DNA of 54,694 nucleotides from Candolleomyces eurysporus (taxonomy: Eukaryota > Basidiomycota > Agaricomycetes > Agaricales > Psathyrellaceae), in the NCBI GenBank assembly GCA_027579435.1, contig JANBPK010001232.1, positions 1 to 54,694 of the forward strand, given 5' to 3'. Each line of letters starts with the position of its first letter. Positions within the stretch are counted from its first letter, which is position 1. Below are positions 43,849 to 54,694 of the stretch, one piece after another. Both the position numbers and the translations under genes were made by a program. Below the pieces are notes generated by a model, which saw only the letters and a list, made by a program, of their open reading frames with translations, had not been told where the DNA came from and ran no database searches.

Positions 43849-46837
43849 CTACACCTTCAATCCCAACTTATCCCTCTTCGCCCTGACCTCATCCCTAATC
43901 ATACTAACCCTACTATCCAACCTGGAGCTCAGATCCACCGTATTTGGACTGTAGCTCATCGCTTTATCGAATTTCACAGACGCGCTGGTGAGAGCTTGGT
44001 CCCATTCCGTCTTCCAATACTCTTCGTCGAAGGCCGTAGGCGTAACAGCATCATCCGAGGCGGACTTGGACGACTCGGAACTTGTACGGGCTTGCCTCTC
44101 TCTCCATTCAACCTCCCGAATCTCGGTTACTCCCCACTCGAAAATCGCCACACCCCCGACCCACGTATTCACCTTTATCACCCCCTTCTCATGGTACCCA
44201 ACCGCATCCTCCAGGAACTTCTTCGCGGCGTCGTACGAATTGAGCGTCTTATGGCATACACCCAGAAGCAGAGACCTGACGGCGAGTTCTTCTGGATTGT
44301 CCAGATCATCCAAAATTTTAGGCTGACTCGACTTTGGAATGGGCGTGCCCGTCGGGCCCGACTTGGAATCAGGCGAGAGTTCTTCAAGCTCTGGGCTCGA
44401 GATGGACAATCTGGGCGTCAGACTAGCAAATTCTTTGATGTGGTCTTTGGCGGTGGAGGCATGAATCCGGGCATGAGTGTTCCAGACTAGAGGCGCGATC
44501 GAGTGAGTGAGTGAGTGAGTGAGTGAGTGAGCGATAGGAATAGTGAAAGTGTCCAAATAGAGGAAGCAATGAAAATGCCAAAGAGATTCACGGTGATGCA
44601 AAAGAGAACGCGGAAGAGTCAAAGACGAGGGAGGAACGAATAAGGAATGGGAGGAAGGAACGAAGGACGTGAAAACCGAGGAAAGAAAGAGATGACACTT
44701 ACAAATAGCCAACTCTTCCGCAGGCGAAATCTTGACAGACTCGACATACTTTGCTAGATCCCCGCCTCTCCTTGTCTGCTTCTCTTTATAGAACTCCACT
44801 AAAGACGAAATCGTCAGCATCATCGTAGTCCAAGGTTGTAAACGCTCCTCGTTCTCATCTTGGTACAAAGAATGAGAGGGCGGCCAAAGTGAGGAATCTC
44901 CACGCTCCCGCCAACCAAGGAGCTCCCATGCACCGACCAGCCGACCGGCGAAAGAGAGACCGAAATGAGGAAGAATGACACTCACACTTCTTCTTAATAA
45001 ACACCTCCGTTGGCAGATCCTTCCCTCCGACCTTCTTCATATCGCCTAACTTCATTATTGCATCAAGGAGCTCTTGAGCCTTGTCTTTGTTGCCTAACGA
45101 GAAGTAGCATCCGGCTGCGATGAAATAGTACGTCGCGTGCGACCTGATTGAACCTCAGCGCCGGTGGTGGTGGGCGGCAGAAACGACAACAACTCACCAG
45201 CTATTCAACTCAGTCATCTTCAAAAACGCATCCGCAGCCTCTTGGTACCGTCTCTGCGCGAGAAGTGTCCACGCCAGCTCGAAATAAAGCTAGACACCGC
45301 AAGGCGAATTGGTGAGTGGGCATTGGAGAGAGAGCGAGGACTCACCATCATATCGGCCTGCGCAAACGAATGCGTCCTCTCAGGCCTCAACCCATCCTTC
45401 AGCACCCTAATCGCGCCATCAGGATCGTGCGTCATTCGCAGGATCTTGGCCTACAAGACAAGAATAGCCGTTCGTCAGAGCAAAGGGACCCGAATTTACG
45501 CGACCACACACCCTATTCAAAATCCACAAGGCGCCTTCGGGATACCTCTTCTCCACCGCATCAATAACGCCTTCGTATACCTTGACGATCCCTTCCTCGT
45601 CCGCCTGCCAGCCGCTCAAAAGGAGAACCACGCCATAGTAGGTCATGAGGACGAGTCCCGAGAACACGCCATGGACATCTCCTTTGGACGCGTTGGAGGC
45701 AGAAAGCGATAGAGCACGGAGTGCCAAGGGGCGATCGTGGTGGAAGCCTAGGAAACCAACGAGGCCCTGAACCTTCTTCGGCAACAAACTGAAAACCAAA
45801 TTGAATAGTCCAAACCCAAACGCGGTTCCACTGACGATCAGATCTTCGACTACACCGCCGGGTTCATGCCCTCCTCCGAGACCTGCATGCCCATGCCCGT
45901 GATGAAGAGGTAAGGAAGGCTCACTGGCGGCTGCAGCTGCACTCGTCGGCCCACCTCCGATCCACCGACTGAAGAAGCTCCCTTTGGTAGGCGTGAGCGC
46001 GCCTGTGGGCGTAGCAGGTGTCGTCGCGGGTGGAGTATTCGTCGCCGACGCGGCTGATGACGAGATTCCTGATGACACAGATGATACGGAAGCGAGCGAT
46101 GAGAACGACGCTTTGTTGCGGAGAGTCGGGGGTGCTAATGCCGATGAACCTGAGGGCGTAGAGGAGGATAAGAAGTCTTCCGGGGAGTTGCTGGATGAGG
46201 AAGAGGAAGGCGAGAGAGCGTCTTGAATAAGCAGTGGAGTTTCGGGTATCCCGTTAGGGAAGACGGTCTTGTAAAGTTTCGTAAACTTGGAGTGGGCGTT
46301 GTTGAGCGCGTACATGCACTGCAAGTATCCCATATAGCTTTCACTGATGACACGACGCATGCTCAATCAGCCGAAGCTCTAATGAAAGACTGCGAACAAA
46401 CCTAAGCGCATTGGTCAAACCCAGAAGCACAACGGCATCCGCATTCAAAATCTCCCATTCCATCCCAGGCGGGTATTTTGAATGAAGGTGGTGAGGGTGC
46501 TTGGTCTTGGCTTTCGCGTACTTGCGCGAAGCCGTCTCTGAGAGAGCCAATAACCTTGAAGCCTCCGTAACCAAGTTCGTCTGTTGGATGATCGCACACG
46601 AGTACGAACGGGGTCAGGTTCCGCAGTACATCGTCAGATGAAGAGTCCAAGAGTCACCTCCATCCCCAATACCGCCTCCAAGAACGAACACACACCAAGT
46701 CCCATTAGATGGAAAGGGTCCTCATTCCCGCCAAAATGCTCCTTCGCAGCGACGATATCGTTGGCAAAGAGGAACCCAAACCCCTTGGTAGCTGATTCCA
46801 GCAGAGCCGCGTTTGGGTGTTCTGGTCGCGAGGCCAT
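43849..46837 (-). CDS. IML2/TTC39-family TPR protein
   Basis: Model: complement(43849..44486, 44703..44858, 44986..45143, 45198..45289, 45346..45450, 45512..46343, 46402..46580, 46658..46837), 779 aa, phases closing. Family features: [60 protein letters not shown] with GFLGFHHDR (hydrophobic segment), [69 protein letters not shown]. Yeast Iml2 is a mitochondrial outer-membrane and cytosolic protein implicated in clearing lipid-droplet-associated protein inclusions; animal relatives are TTC39 proteins. A Ser/Thr/Ala-rich insertion (residues about 145-260) is unlike yeast. The last intron is 216 nt and holds a GAGT microsatellite. The first ATG follows the conserved family start; an upstream exon cannot be excluded. 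Confidence 0.85.
44501..44531. repeat. (GAGT)n microsatellite in an IML2 intron
   Basis: Almost eight perfect copies of GAGT inside the last intron (44487-44702) of the IML2-like gene. Confidence 0.9.
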
Positions 46838-47551
46838 CTTCAGTACCGATACTGCCTTCAATTTTTCTTTCGTGCGTTCTTGGGCTCGGGAGTTTGGAGG
46901 AGCACTGAGGGTGTAGAGGAGGGCAAGGAGAGGTTCCAGCTGGATACCTCCGATGCTGTTGGATCGCGCCGAGATTGCATGTTGATCGCCGATGACCTCA
47001 CCCACATGTGTCAAGCGATCCCGCCGGTGTCCNGATTCGGCAACCNTGCCGCCCAGCCGCCTCTGCCCCCGCCGTGCCCGATGCCNNGCGTGCGACGAAC
47101 TCTCCTTGAGGAGCAGGCTAACTGGATATAAACACAGATTATAGGAGAGTAACTCCACTCGATTGTGGTGANCCCCCCTGCCAAATCCCTGGGCAAGGAC
47201 ATAGCAACTGTTGGTACTCATAGCGTCACAACGTCTATCCTCCAACCTAACACCAAACTTCCGTCATGCCCTCGGCTTCTCGACAGATCGGTTGTGTACC
47301 GGTTTCTTCCCGTTAACATTCATATTACTCTGCGCTGCACCATAATCCAGGCGTATGTAGCGATGAACAGGCGTCCATAATTTACTTCCAAAGACACTCG
47401 AAAGCTAGGTCTAATGCGATGGCGAAGAAGTGATAATGCCGCTTCTCCGACGTCGAAGTAAGAAGAAAAATAAAATAGAACGTATCGAGGACCCCTAAGC
47501 TCGCTCGTAGTCCAAACCACAAAAGGTTCAAAACAACTCATTCACTGACTT
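46838..47551. other. 5' flank of IML2-like gene, low-quality sequence
   Basis: Several N characters (47036-47172) in a GC-rich, palindromic-looking stretch. No gene was recognised; the promoter of the IML2-like gene should be here. Confidence 0.4.
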
Positions 47552-48065
47552 CTAATCCAGCGCCTCGACGTACTCCTGGGAGAAAGGATAATCGATGTAC
47601 CCTTTCTCTGTCCCCTCGACGTGACCTGGGGTGTAGAACGCTGAAGAGTCAGGCTGGGTGAGTGGGATGTTGCGGTGCAGTCTGAATGGGAGGTCAGGCT
47701 ATAAAATAGAGCAACAAAGAAGTCAGAAACTAACTTCCTGACAGAAGATTTGATCGAATCAGCACGTACGTTGGAAACGAATGGTTGCCCAAACGCAACG
47801 AGGCCGTTACCGCCCTCGTACTTTGCCACCGCTTCGATTGCGGTTTATCCCGTGTATCCTTCGCATGAGATCAATGGACGTGGAGACCATATTTTCCTCA
47901 GGAAATTGATTGATTCTCCTCGCAGTGCTCCAGAGCCATTGATTTTGAGTCGCTCTTCGATAGATGGAGGCCCGATACCGTGCAGGTAGGCGCGGGTTGG
48001 ATGGTTCAAAGCCAGAGATAAGGCGAGATGGCTGAGCTGGGTATGAGGTCTTTCATTGCTATATT
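47552..48065 (-). pseudogene. Old Yellow Enzyme relic 2 (last two exons)
   Basis: Close match to exons 3-4 of the intact OYE gene, with the intron kept (GTACGTG donor near 47770, TAG acceptor near 47700). Readable parts: [42 protein letters not shown], then [37 protein letters not shown] before the stop. An in-frame TAA interrupts the segment after CEGYTG. Exons 1-2, with the FMN and substrate sites, are missing. It is less decayed than relic 1, so it arose later or has been better kept. Confidence 0.72.
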
Positions 48066-49550
48066 CTGGATGGATGGTTGAACTTTGTTAACGAAAGCAG
48101 ATAGGCAGAATCCCCTGGAGTATTGGGTTGAACGACGAAAACATATGAGAGAGATTGTGAGGGAGACAGTCACTTCAAAGTATAAAGACGAGAGAAGAAT
48201 GGAGGGTGAACTCAAGAAATTGGAAAGTCAGAAAGAATGGGGAGAATGGAGGTGTACGGACGATATAAGAGTGGTTCAAACACAGGTAAACAAAAATCTG
48301 ACATCTGCTTAAAGATGAGTTGGAGTTATCTAGTAATCCTGACATTCTGAACGAACTTCAACGCCGAGTATAGAAGCCGTAACTGATTAGATTCGTCCAG
48401 ACGCGAACAGTTAAACGAGGGTAGAGATACAGATTACCGCTTGTGGTTGGGCTCGTTATGCATACGCAGTTTTGTGCTTTGGTGCTCGCTGGCGCCGTTC
48501 CACAGTCTTAGATTTAAAAAAGGAGATGTTGATGAAAAGTGTCACAACTGTAAGCCGTGTATACTGCACCAATCCAATCGGGGACATTGGGGAGCACAAA
48601 TGTGAGAAGACAACATAGAGAAGCTAAAGATAGAGGAGGAGAGCTATAATAGCAGTCGCTGATTGAGGGCATTCCGGATTTCGAACAAATGGCAGAGACC
48701 GCAGCGGCGAGAAAGAATCTGATAGAGTTCTGCTGGTACATGAATAGAATCATCTGAAGGTTCTTTAGGCTCCCTGAGCGTCTTCTACGTCACATAATGA
48801 GCCTAAGTCATTCCGTAATGGATGTGGATAACTTTCCAATGCCCCATGTCCGCTTCCCGTACCCCCGGAAGGTATTTGAAGATATACATCGCTGAACGCT
48901 ACGATTAGACAGTTTCAAATGGGTTGTTTCTGTGACTTGGCAGTATGAAAATCGATGCTGCTGAGTTGCGCAAAATTCAAGACGCCTGACGAGATTATTG
49001 ACCGGAGCTCTAAGGATGCTGAGACTTACATCAGAATGTTCAGTCGTACATGTGCACAACAAGCATGGCTCTCTTGGGCTCACGTTAAGTTGTTGGCATC
49101 CTAATATTGGAAGTTCCATTCTATCTAATTCTGGGACACGCCCGCCACCCATCTCGCGGAGGTTGTGCGTCCCGCCTAGGATTTGCGCCGATGACCGGAT
49201 TGGCGTGGGCGACAGTCAGTGGTCAGATATCACGGTATATTGGGCTAAGCCATGGATATGGTGCCTACACAAAATCGTGGTGTAGATATGCCTCTACTTC
49301 ATAGGCTCAACCCACGAATGACGGGCGCTAAAGCGTAGCCGCCGACAATCCACCTCGGAGCTCACAATCGCTCAGGTGAAGCTCAAACATTATTTCGTGT
49401 TTTTTGTCCGGAGTATAGAGAGCCCTCAGAGCAGAACGAAAGACGCACAAATGGAGCGATAAATGGTTGGGACAGTGCGATCTGCTCGGTGACCGGACGT
49501 TGAAAGTCCCGGACACCATCCAAAGCAGCCTTTCGTAAAGNAAAAAAGTG
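48066..49550. other. Intergenic, nothing recognised
   Basis: About 1.5 kb with only short frames and no splice-supported gene or repeat; an N lies at 49541 beside an A run. Confidence 0.4.
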
Positions 49551-49557
49551 TATATAA
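49551..49557 (+). promoter_or_regulatory. TATA box of the secreted-protein gene
   Basis: TATATAA lies 68 bp before the ATG at 49619, a normal spacing for a fungal TATA promoter. Confidence 0.55.
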
Positions 49558-49618
49558 AGTCTGCCATTCTGGCGAGAGGTCAGCCAGCAACCGCTCTTAG
49601 CAGAGGTGAAATCGTCGC

Positions 49619-50359
49619 ATGCCTTCCACCATGAAGAACGTCATCCTTCCCCGTCTACTCGTAATTTTTTATATCTTCCTCTCATTGCCAAAGGCGCTTG
49701 CGGTTCCTACGGCAATCTATGTGGTGAGAGACCAGTTTCATTGGATTGGTGAAGTCACTGAGACCGTTGGTAGTCTGTCAAACAGGAGGTGCTGTCCAAC
49801 ACAAGCGTTGGCCGTCACCCTGCCTCTGGATGTTCGGGGTCTGAGAGTTCTCTAGCCGTTACTCAATCTGTTGTAGAGCCCGGACTGGTGAAGTAAGTCT
49901 AAGTCTGTCCATCTAGACTTGATCTTTACGTTGACGATGGGCATCAGGCCGGCCGATGACTTCAATGTGTGGTTGAAGGCCAACGGACCTAAATACGAAA
50001 AAATTTGCTTCTATAGCGGAGCGTCTGGCGACACCCTGGTCTACGACAGGATGGATGACATTGCTTGGGAAAAGGGCTGCACTTGGATAGATGCATTGAT
50101 AGAAGATTTCGACGACAAGCTTTCCACAGAGGGTTGGACGGACAATCAGTGGAAAATGTTGTCCACAACTTTGGCGAAAGTCGCTCACGATGAAGCAATT
50201 GTCATACTTGGCGAGTGGACTCGACCGGGAAATATGTGGGATACGATCGAGTGGCCTATTCTCCAGAATTCAGATCTCGTCACCAAGGTCGCTCAGTATA
50301 CTATGGATAGTACGGCTGAACACAAGACGGGTAACCCGACTTATATTAAGATGCCTTAA
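49619..50359 (+). CDS. Secreted protein of unknown function
   Basis: Model: join(49619..49723, 49786..49892, 49948..50359), 207 aa, phases closing; introns of 62 and 55 nt with normal signals. Residues 1-28 are a signal peptide (hydrophobic ILPRLLVIFYIFLSL, then ALAVPTA). A region of about 40 residues rich in Ser, Val and Thr follows, then a compact domain from about residue 71 (ADDFNVWLKANGPKYEKICF, FYSGASGDTLVYDRM, then AIVILGEWTRPGNMWDTIEW, PILQNSDLVTKVAQY). The SGASGD and RPGNMWDTIEWP patterns recall a family of hypothetical fungal secreted proteins, but I cannot name an activity. Only two cysteine-containing spots are left in the mature domain, so it is not a classic Cys-rich effector. 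The second in-frame ATG (codon 5) could be the start. Confidence 0.65.
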
Positions 50360-51604
50360 CCTTTCGTAGTGCAGTTCCTCACTATGGATTCTTCCTTCCA
50401 TATGGCTCACTCGTCCAACCCTACGCTTTCTCTTTTTTCCAAAGTTTTCCAAAGCTTATCTTTTTTTTTCCAAGTGCGTAGTTTTGTAGTCCGTAAAAAG
50501 ACCACCAGGGTTCGCATTCCTGTAATACTCTACGGCTTATTGATTTTTATTTATTCACTTACTGAGGCATCTATCAACCTGCTAGATTCGCCAATNCTTT
50601 CCATGTGTCTATGGTGACTGACCATGCACAGAGGGACGATTTGGGTATATTAGCCACCGTCAGTGCTGGTCTCGGAAGCGAACGGCATTGTTGGACGAAC
50701 GATTCCCTGGGCGCCTTTAAGATCAGGGCGTCGACCGAAAGCCCTAGCCTTTGAATGGTGGAGGGCGATAGAATCCTGTTTGTACGATTTCTACCCCAGA
50801 CCACTGAGGTGCCATAGTCAGCTTTAATTGACTTTCGGGGCAAAGACGTGAGTAGCCTGGGGAAGCTGTTGACGTTTTTCAAAAGTTGGGGGTTGGTTTG
50901 GGATATATAGAATGATTCGAGTGTGGGTGGGCGTATATAATGCGACTTCTTCGCGGTGGAAATTTATAACATAGGTTGGCTTTCTACCGATGCTGACCTG
51001 TCTGTGGCTTAATATTTAAGGTGTACTAGGAATTCCGGCTCGCTAGAATGTGGTTGCAGCACCAATCCGAAAAGCTCATGATGCGCTTCAGCCAATGGAT
51101 ACCTGAACTTCGTTTCTCGTCGGAACGCGGGGGGCGACTCTTTCTGCAGCGGGAAGAACCGAGTCAGTAAAACTTTTCGGCGCGATAGCGTATCCGGTCG
51201 GTCGCTCTTAAGTCTCCCTTGACCATTTGACTGTTGAAAGTTGCAGCTCAGAGCGATGTGAAAGCTTCTTTACACAGAGACGAAGGGTAAATGTAAGCGA
51301 CGTAAACAGTGGCACATACAAATTTCGACTTCTAACCTAGATAGATGTAAGAAGGGCCTTATAAGGTCGTAGCAGTATAACTCCGAGCATGAGCGAAAGA
51401 ACGAACAAAGAAATAGTAAAACCAAACAGAATTGAGCACAACAGGTATAAAATACAATTAACAATACTACAACAACAGCACTTGCTTCTTCGTTGATCGA
51501 TACATACTTTTAGTCCTTTGATTTCTTCCATCGCAAAGCAAATACATCAGCGCCCGCAGCGCCCGTAGGGAGGAGTGAAGTCAGAAGAGGCGAATCTTAC
51601 GCTG
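50360..51604. other. Intergenic, nothing recognised
   Basis: T-rich 3' flank of the secreted-protein gene, an N at 50596, and the 3' flank of BRF1. Minus-strand hydrophobic frames at 51270-51530 have no splice support and are not called. Confidence 0.4.
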
Positions 51605-51668
51605 CTACACCTCCTGCTCGTACCCGTCCTCCCACCCACCATCACCGCCAACATCATCTCCCTCCGCA

Positions 51669-51700
<32 letters not shown>

Positions 51701-54265
51701 ACCTCCGCCGTCATGCCTCGTCGCAGGGAGCTTGACCACGTTCCCCAGTGAACCCTCGTCTTCTACAATCACAACCACTCCACCTTCAGTGTCATCCTCT
51801 TTCCCATCAACGTCTACGTCTCTGCTCACGATGATGCCATTGCGACTAGCAGTGGGAGCGATACTCAACCCTCGCTCATCCTCCGGTAGCACATACAACC
51901 CGTCTTCGTCTTTATCATCGTCATCTGCACCACCGGACCGAAGACCACCCGAGCTGGCCACCATCTGGGAGAAGGAAGGTGGTGTGCGTCCTCCTCGAGC
52001 GCCGCCGCCGCCACCTCCGGGAGAATCGACGAACAGGTCTTTGAGAGCCTCGTAGTTGATCCGTTTGCTGTATTTCGGGTTCTTTTTTATGAGATTCCGG
52101 ACAGACTCGGCGGCAGATCCGCCTGCGGCTGTGGATGCGTCTCGGGGTTTGGTGGTCGTTTTTCGGCGCTGTTGAGAAAAGAGACGAGTCAGCGATGGGT
52201 GTCGAGTGACGATAAGGATGAAGAGTGAAGGGTGTGATATCGACAACGACGATGAAGATGGTGATGTTCACGTGAAGACAGTGAAGCAACAGGATTGAAT
52301 TGAGGTGAAGAGAAAAGAAGTGAAGATATCCAAAAAGAATGGTATGAGCGAGAAACGAACCTTCCGACTCTTGGCTTTAGCCTCCGCATCTGTCTGATCG
52401 CCTTTAGCTGTAAAAAACCATACGTCAGCGAACACAAGTAACCTTCGCAATCAATCCACTAAGCAAAACGTTCATCTAGAACTTGTCCCCGAAACACGTC
52501 CACCACCCCTCATCGCACCAACAAACTTGAAAAATAAAAATCGAAAATCAAAAAAGTGAATGAGCACTCACCTGCCAACGCTTCCAGATAATCCTTATTC
52601 AACTCAACCCACACCCGCTCTTTTACTTTCACCTCCTCCTCGGATAAGATGAATCTATCCAACTCTTCCTCGTCTAATCCTTCTAGATCGTCTCCTGCTT
52701 GAATCGCGGCGAGACGCCTCTCCTCCGCTTCGTCCAGAGCATGAGAAAGCGCTGCACCTTCCTTATTTTGTAAGAAGATGGAGACTTCTTCCGCCACGAC
52801 CATAGAGACCGTCTGGTCGACAAGAGTAGCGGTGGGGTCGGAGTCGAGCGGTACTGTGGGAACGGGACCTGGGAACGGCGGTGGCGCGAAGCCGTTGGCC
52901 TGGAAGGGTTGCCCATTCAGCGGTGGGGCCTGCCAGACTTGTTGCAGCAAAACTGGATCGATGTTGCTGAGGTCCATCTCGGGAGGCGGGGGTGGGGGAG
53001 GTAGCAAAGTACCAGCGAGAATTCCTTGGTTGAAAAGGCTCGGATCGAGATGCACCGGTTGTGGCTCGGGCTCCAGGTCTTCTTCATCATCATCGTCATC
53101 GCGCTTCCGTTTTCCCTTTCCCTTTCCCTTCTTCCTCTTTTTCTTCTTCTTGCCCCAGTCCTCTTCCTCTTCTCCGTTCTCCACCCGTTCTCGCGCCTTC
53201 CTCTCAGCTTCCTCCTTCTCCTTCCCTTTCGTATACGCTGGTGGGTCCATCTCCTCCTCCAACCATACATTTCGGAAATCCGCCAGAGTCAAATTGCCGC
53301 TCGGTGTCGCCTTGAACTCGTCGAGCCGCTTCTTGAGCGTTGTATCAGCAATCTTGACGACCTGCACGATCTCCTCCACACTCCTCCTGAAGTTATTCAT
53401 CCGAGCCGCCAGAAGGAGGGCAGCACCGCAAATGCCGGCAGGTCTGCGTCCGCGAGTCATCCAATCCCTATCAAACCGCTGCACGAGTCTCACCGCATCC
53501 GTTGCCACCTTGTGCGTCTCCTCCCCAAACTCGAGCAGCGCAGCGAACCTCGAAATATAATGCGACGGGTCCACCAGGGGNAGTCTGAGGTTGAGGGTTT
53601 GGACAAGCTGGAGGTAGGTATGACCGAGCTCGAAGACGTTGACTTGGAGAAGGTCGGAGAAATCGATAAGCATGTAGGTTTTCGTCTCTTTCTGCCGGCA
53701 AGCGACATAAAGGCATACGGCGACGACGTTGAGGCTTTTGCGGCCCTTGGTGAATTTGTGTTCGACTGCGAGGGTGTAGAGACGGGTAGCTGCTAGGCAG
53801 ACGACCTCGGATAAGCGTAGCGCATTGGCGATGCTTTGAATTTTGCGGTTCGCTGCACTGCGGTGAGTAATAGCGCAGGTCAAGGCCACACAGTAGACGC
53901 ACCATTGGCGATTGTCTGTTCCCGGGACTCACTGCTCCCTCGGTTCCCATAGGGTCCGCTCATACGGGCATGGGCTGTGCAGGCTGAGCGACAGAACATG
54001 ACTCGGGATGAGATCAGTCACTCACTGGCTCCCTGGGCGACGAAGCTTCCCTGCACCATGGCAGCGCCATTCGAGGTCTCGCCGAAGACGATCTCGTTGA
54101 CAATCAGGTTTTCCTCGACCACAGTACCACACCCGACGCAGAATCCATTGCCTGCGGCGGTGTCATATTCAATAATCGTGCCTCCACATTCGTTGCATAC
54201 TGTCTAAGGGTTTCGTCAGGACCGAAGCAGCAGTACGAGGCCGTACGACAAGCTAGACGAACCAT
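51605..54265 (-). CDS. BRF1: BRF1, TFIIB-related subunit of RNA polymerase III factor TFIIIB
   Basis: Model: complement(51605..52168, 52361..52407, 52572..53852, 53903..53974, 54026..54203, 54263..54265), 714 aa, phases closing. With TBP and Bdp1 it forms TFIIIB, which recruits RNA polymerase III to tRNA and 5S genes. N-terminal zinc ribbon: Cys4, Cys7, Cys23, Cys26 (CNECGG, CVGCGTVVEEN). Next come NEIVFGETSNGAAMVQGSF, ARMSGPYGNRG and SREQTIAN, then two cyclin-like repeats (about 85-265; VCLAATRLYTLAVEHKFTKG, NVVAVCLYVACRQKETKTYM, GICGAALLLAARMNNFRRSV). A Lys/Glu-rich linker, the BRF1 TBP-binding block (KYSKRINYEALKDLF) and an acidic Glu-rich tail follow. The first exon as modelled is only the ATG; the MTVCNECGG start fits the family. 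An N at 53581 falls in a codon and does not break the frame. Confidence 0.9.
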
Positions 54266-54694
54266 TGCAGAGCTCAGGCTGCTACGGAGAATTTCCGTCG
54301 AGTTCTGAGGGGATTTATATCGATATTGGGGCTGGTATACTGCTTTGCGCCGTTGTGGTTGTCCTGGACGGGATTTGGATCATCGAGGGGAGGAGATAAG
54401 ATGCAGGAGAAAAGAGAAAAACGCCGGAGTCAAGAGAGAGGCCCTTGTCCGTCACACAAAATGTCACATCAGTCACTGTCACATTCGAGATAAGATAAGA
54501 TCGTCCACCGAGAGAAGCTCAGCGCTCAGCGCCGGTAGCTCCGTATCATTCAGACGCAATGTCCCATGTATTTTAATGACAGAAGTACAAAGCCTTTGCA
54601 TCTAGAGTATCTTCAACCCTCTGAAACGCCACAACACAGAGCGACAGGACGACCACGAGGCGGGACGCTCAGAGGCCAGTGAGCGCGCGACGGG
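54266..54694. other. 5' flank of BRF1 to window end
   Basis: Upstream region of BRF1; an AGCTCAGCGCTCAGCG motif near 54518 resembles one at about 1372 and 6292 in the F-box spacer. No gene recognised. Confidence 0.4.

Noticed and set aside
46634..47245. 203-codon minus-strand extension upstream of the IML2-like start
   Set aside because: It runs through several N characters and shows no family similarity before MASRPEHP; the conserved family start lies at 46837.
52778..53796. Long plus-strand frames opposite BRF1
   Set aside because: They are antisense shadows of the Lys/Glu- and Pro-rich BRF1 coding region (Ser/Phe/Leu-rich translations).
1..54694. CRISPR array, operon, riboswitch or phage-like system
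   Set aside because: The DNA is spliced eukaryotic sequence; no regularly spaced repeats or bacterial-type signals are present.

Overview
The window reads as nuclear DNA of an agaricomycete basidiomycete. Almost every gene is split by short introns (about 45-80 nt, GT..AG) and the gene families are typical of mushroom-forming fungi: amplified F-box/WD-like proteins, DUF6533-type multi-pass membrane proteins, single-pass proteins with a jelly-roll-like head and Ser/Thr-rich stalk, a FunK1-like kinase-fold protein, and remains of a Tnp2/KDZ-like transposase. Isolated N characters, several beside homopolymers, suggest homopolymer-limited sequencing. All exon models were built by hand from splice signals, reading frame and comparison between paralogues inside the window; no database was searched.

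Layout. 0-6.6 kb: a tandem duplication of a convergent pair of F-box-like genes (copy A, cut by the window start, with B; then C with a truncated B'). 6.6-9.0 kb: a gene-poor stretch with inverted repeats and perfect palindromes, probably mobile-element debris, ending in a 145-bp repeat. 9.8 kb: a possible small secreted protein. 11.3-12.7 kb: a fourth F-box-like copy (D) whose 3' part has been replaced by the second copy of the 145-bp repeat, giving a chimeric reading frame. 13.1-16.6 kb: one DUF6533 gene and one decayed DUF6533 fragment. 16.9-28.3 kb: four full-length single-pass membrane proteins with an N-terminal jelly-roll-like domain, plus a shorter related-looking one with YxPQA repeats. 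28.6-37.4 kb: three DUF6533 genes, two of them lying in a roughly 2.5-kb duplicated block, with an Old Yellow Enzyme (OYE) relic between the duplicates. 37.8-41.9 kb: a kinase-like gene and a transposase fragment lying between two direct repeats of about 350 bp. 42.2-43.6 kb: a complete OYE gene. 43.8-46.8 kb: an IML2/TTC39-type TPR gene. 47.6-48.1 kb: another OYE relic. 49.6-50.4 kb: a secreted protein of unknown function. 51.6-54.3 kb: BRF1, the TFIIB-related subunit of TFIIIB.

The right end (OYE, IML2, BRF1) looks like conserved core genome, while the left three quarters looks like a fast-changing, duplication-prone accessory region rich in membrane proteins and F-box proteins. I see no classical operon-like or defence system. 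The most unusual structural signal is in the DUF6533 family: four paralogues each need exons of 17, 11 and 8 nt to stay in frame, and one copy resolves into an intact 17-exon model of 326 codons.
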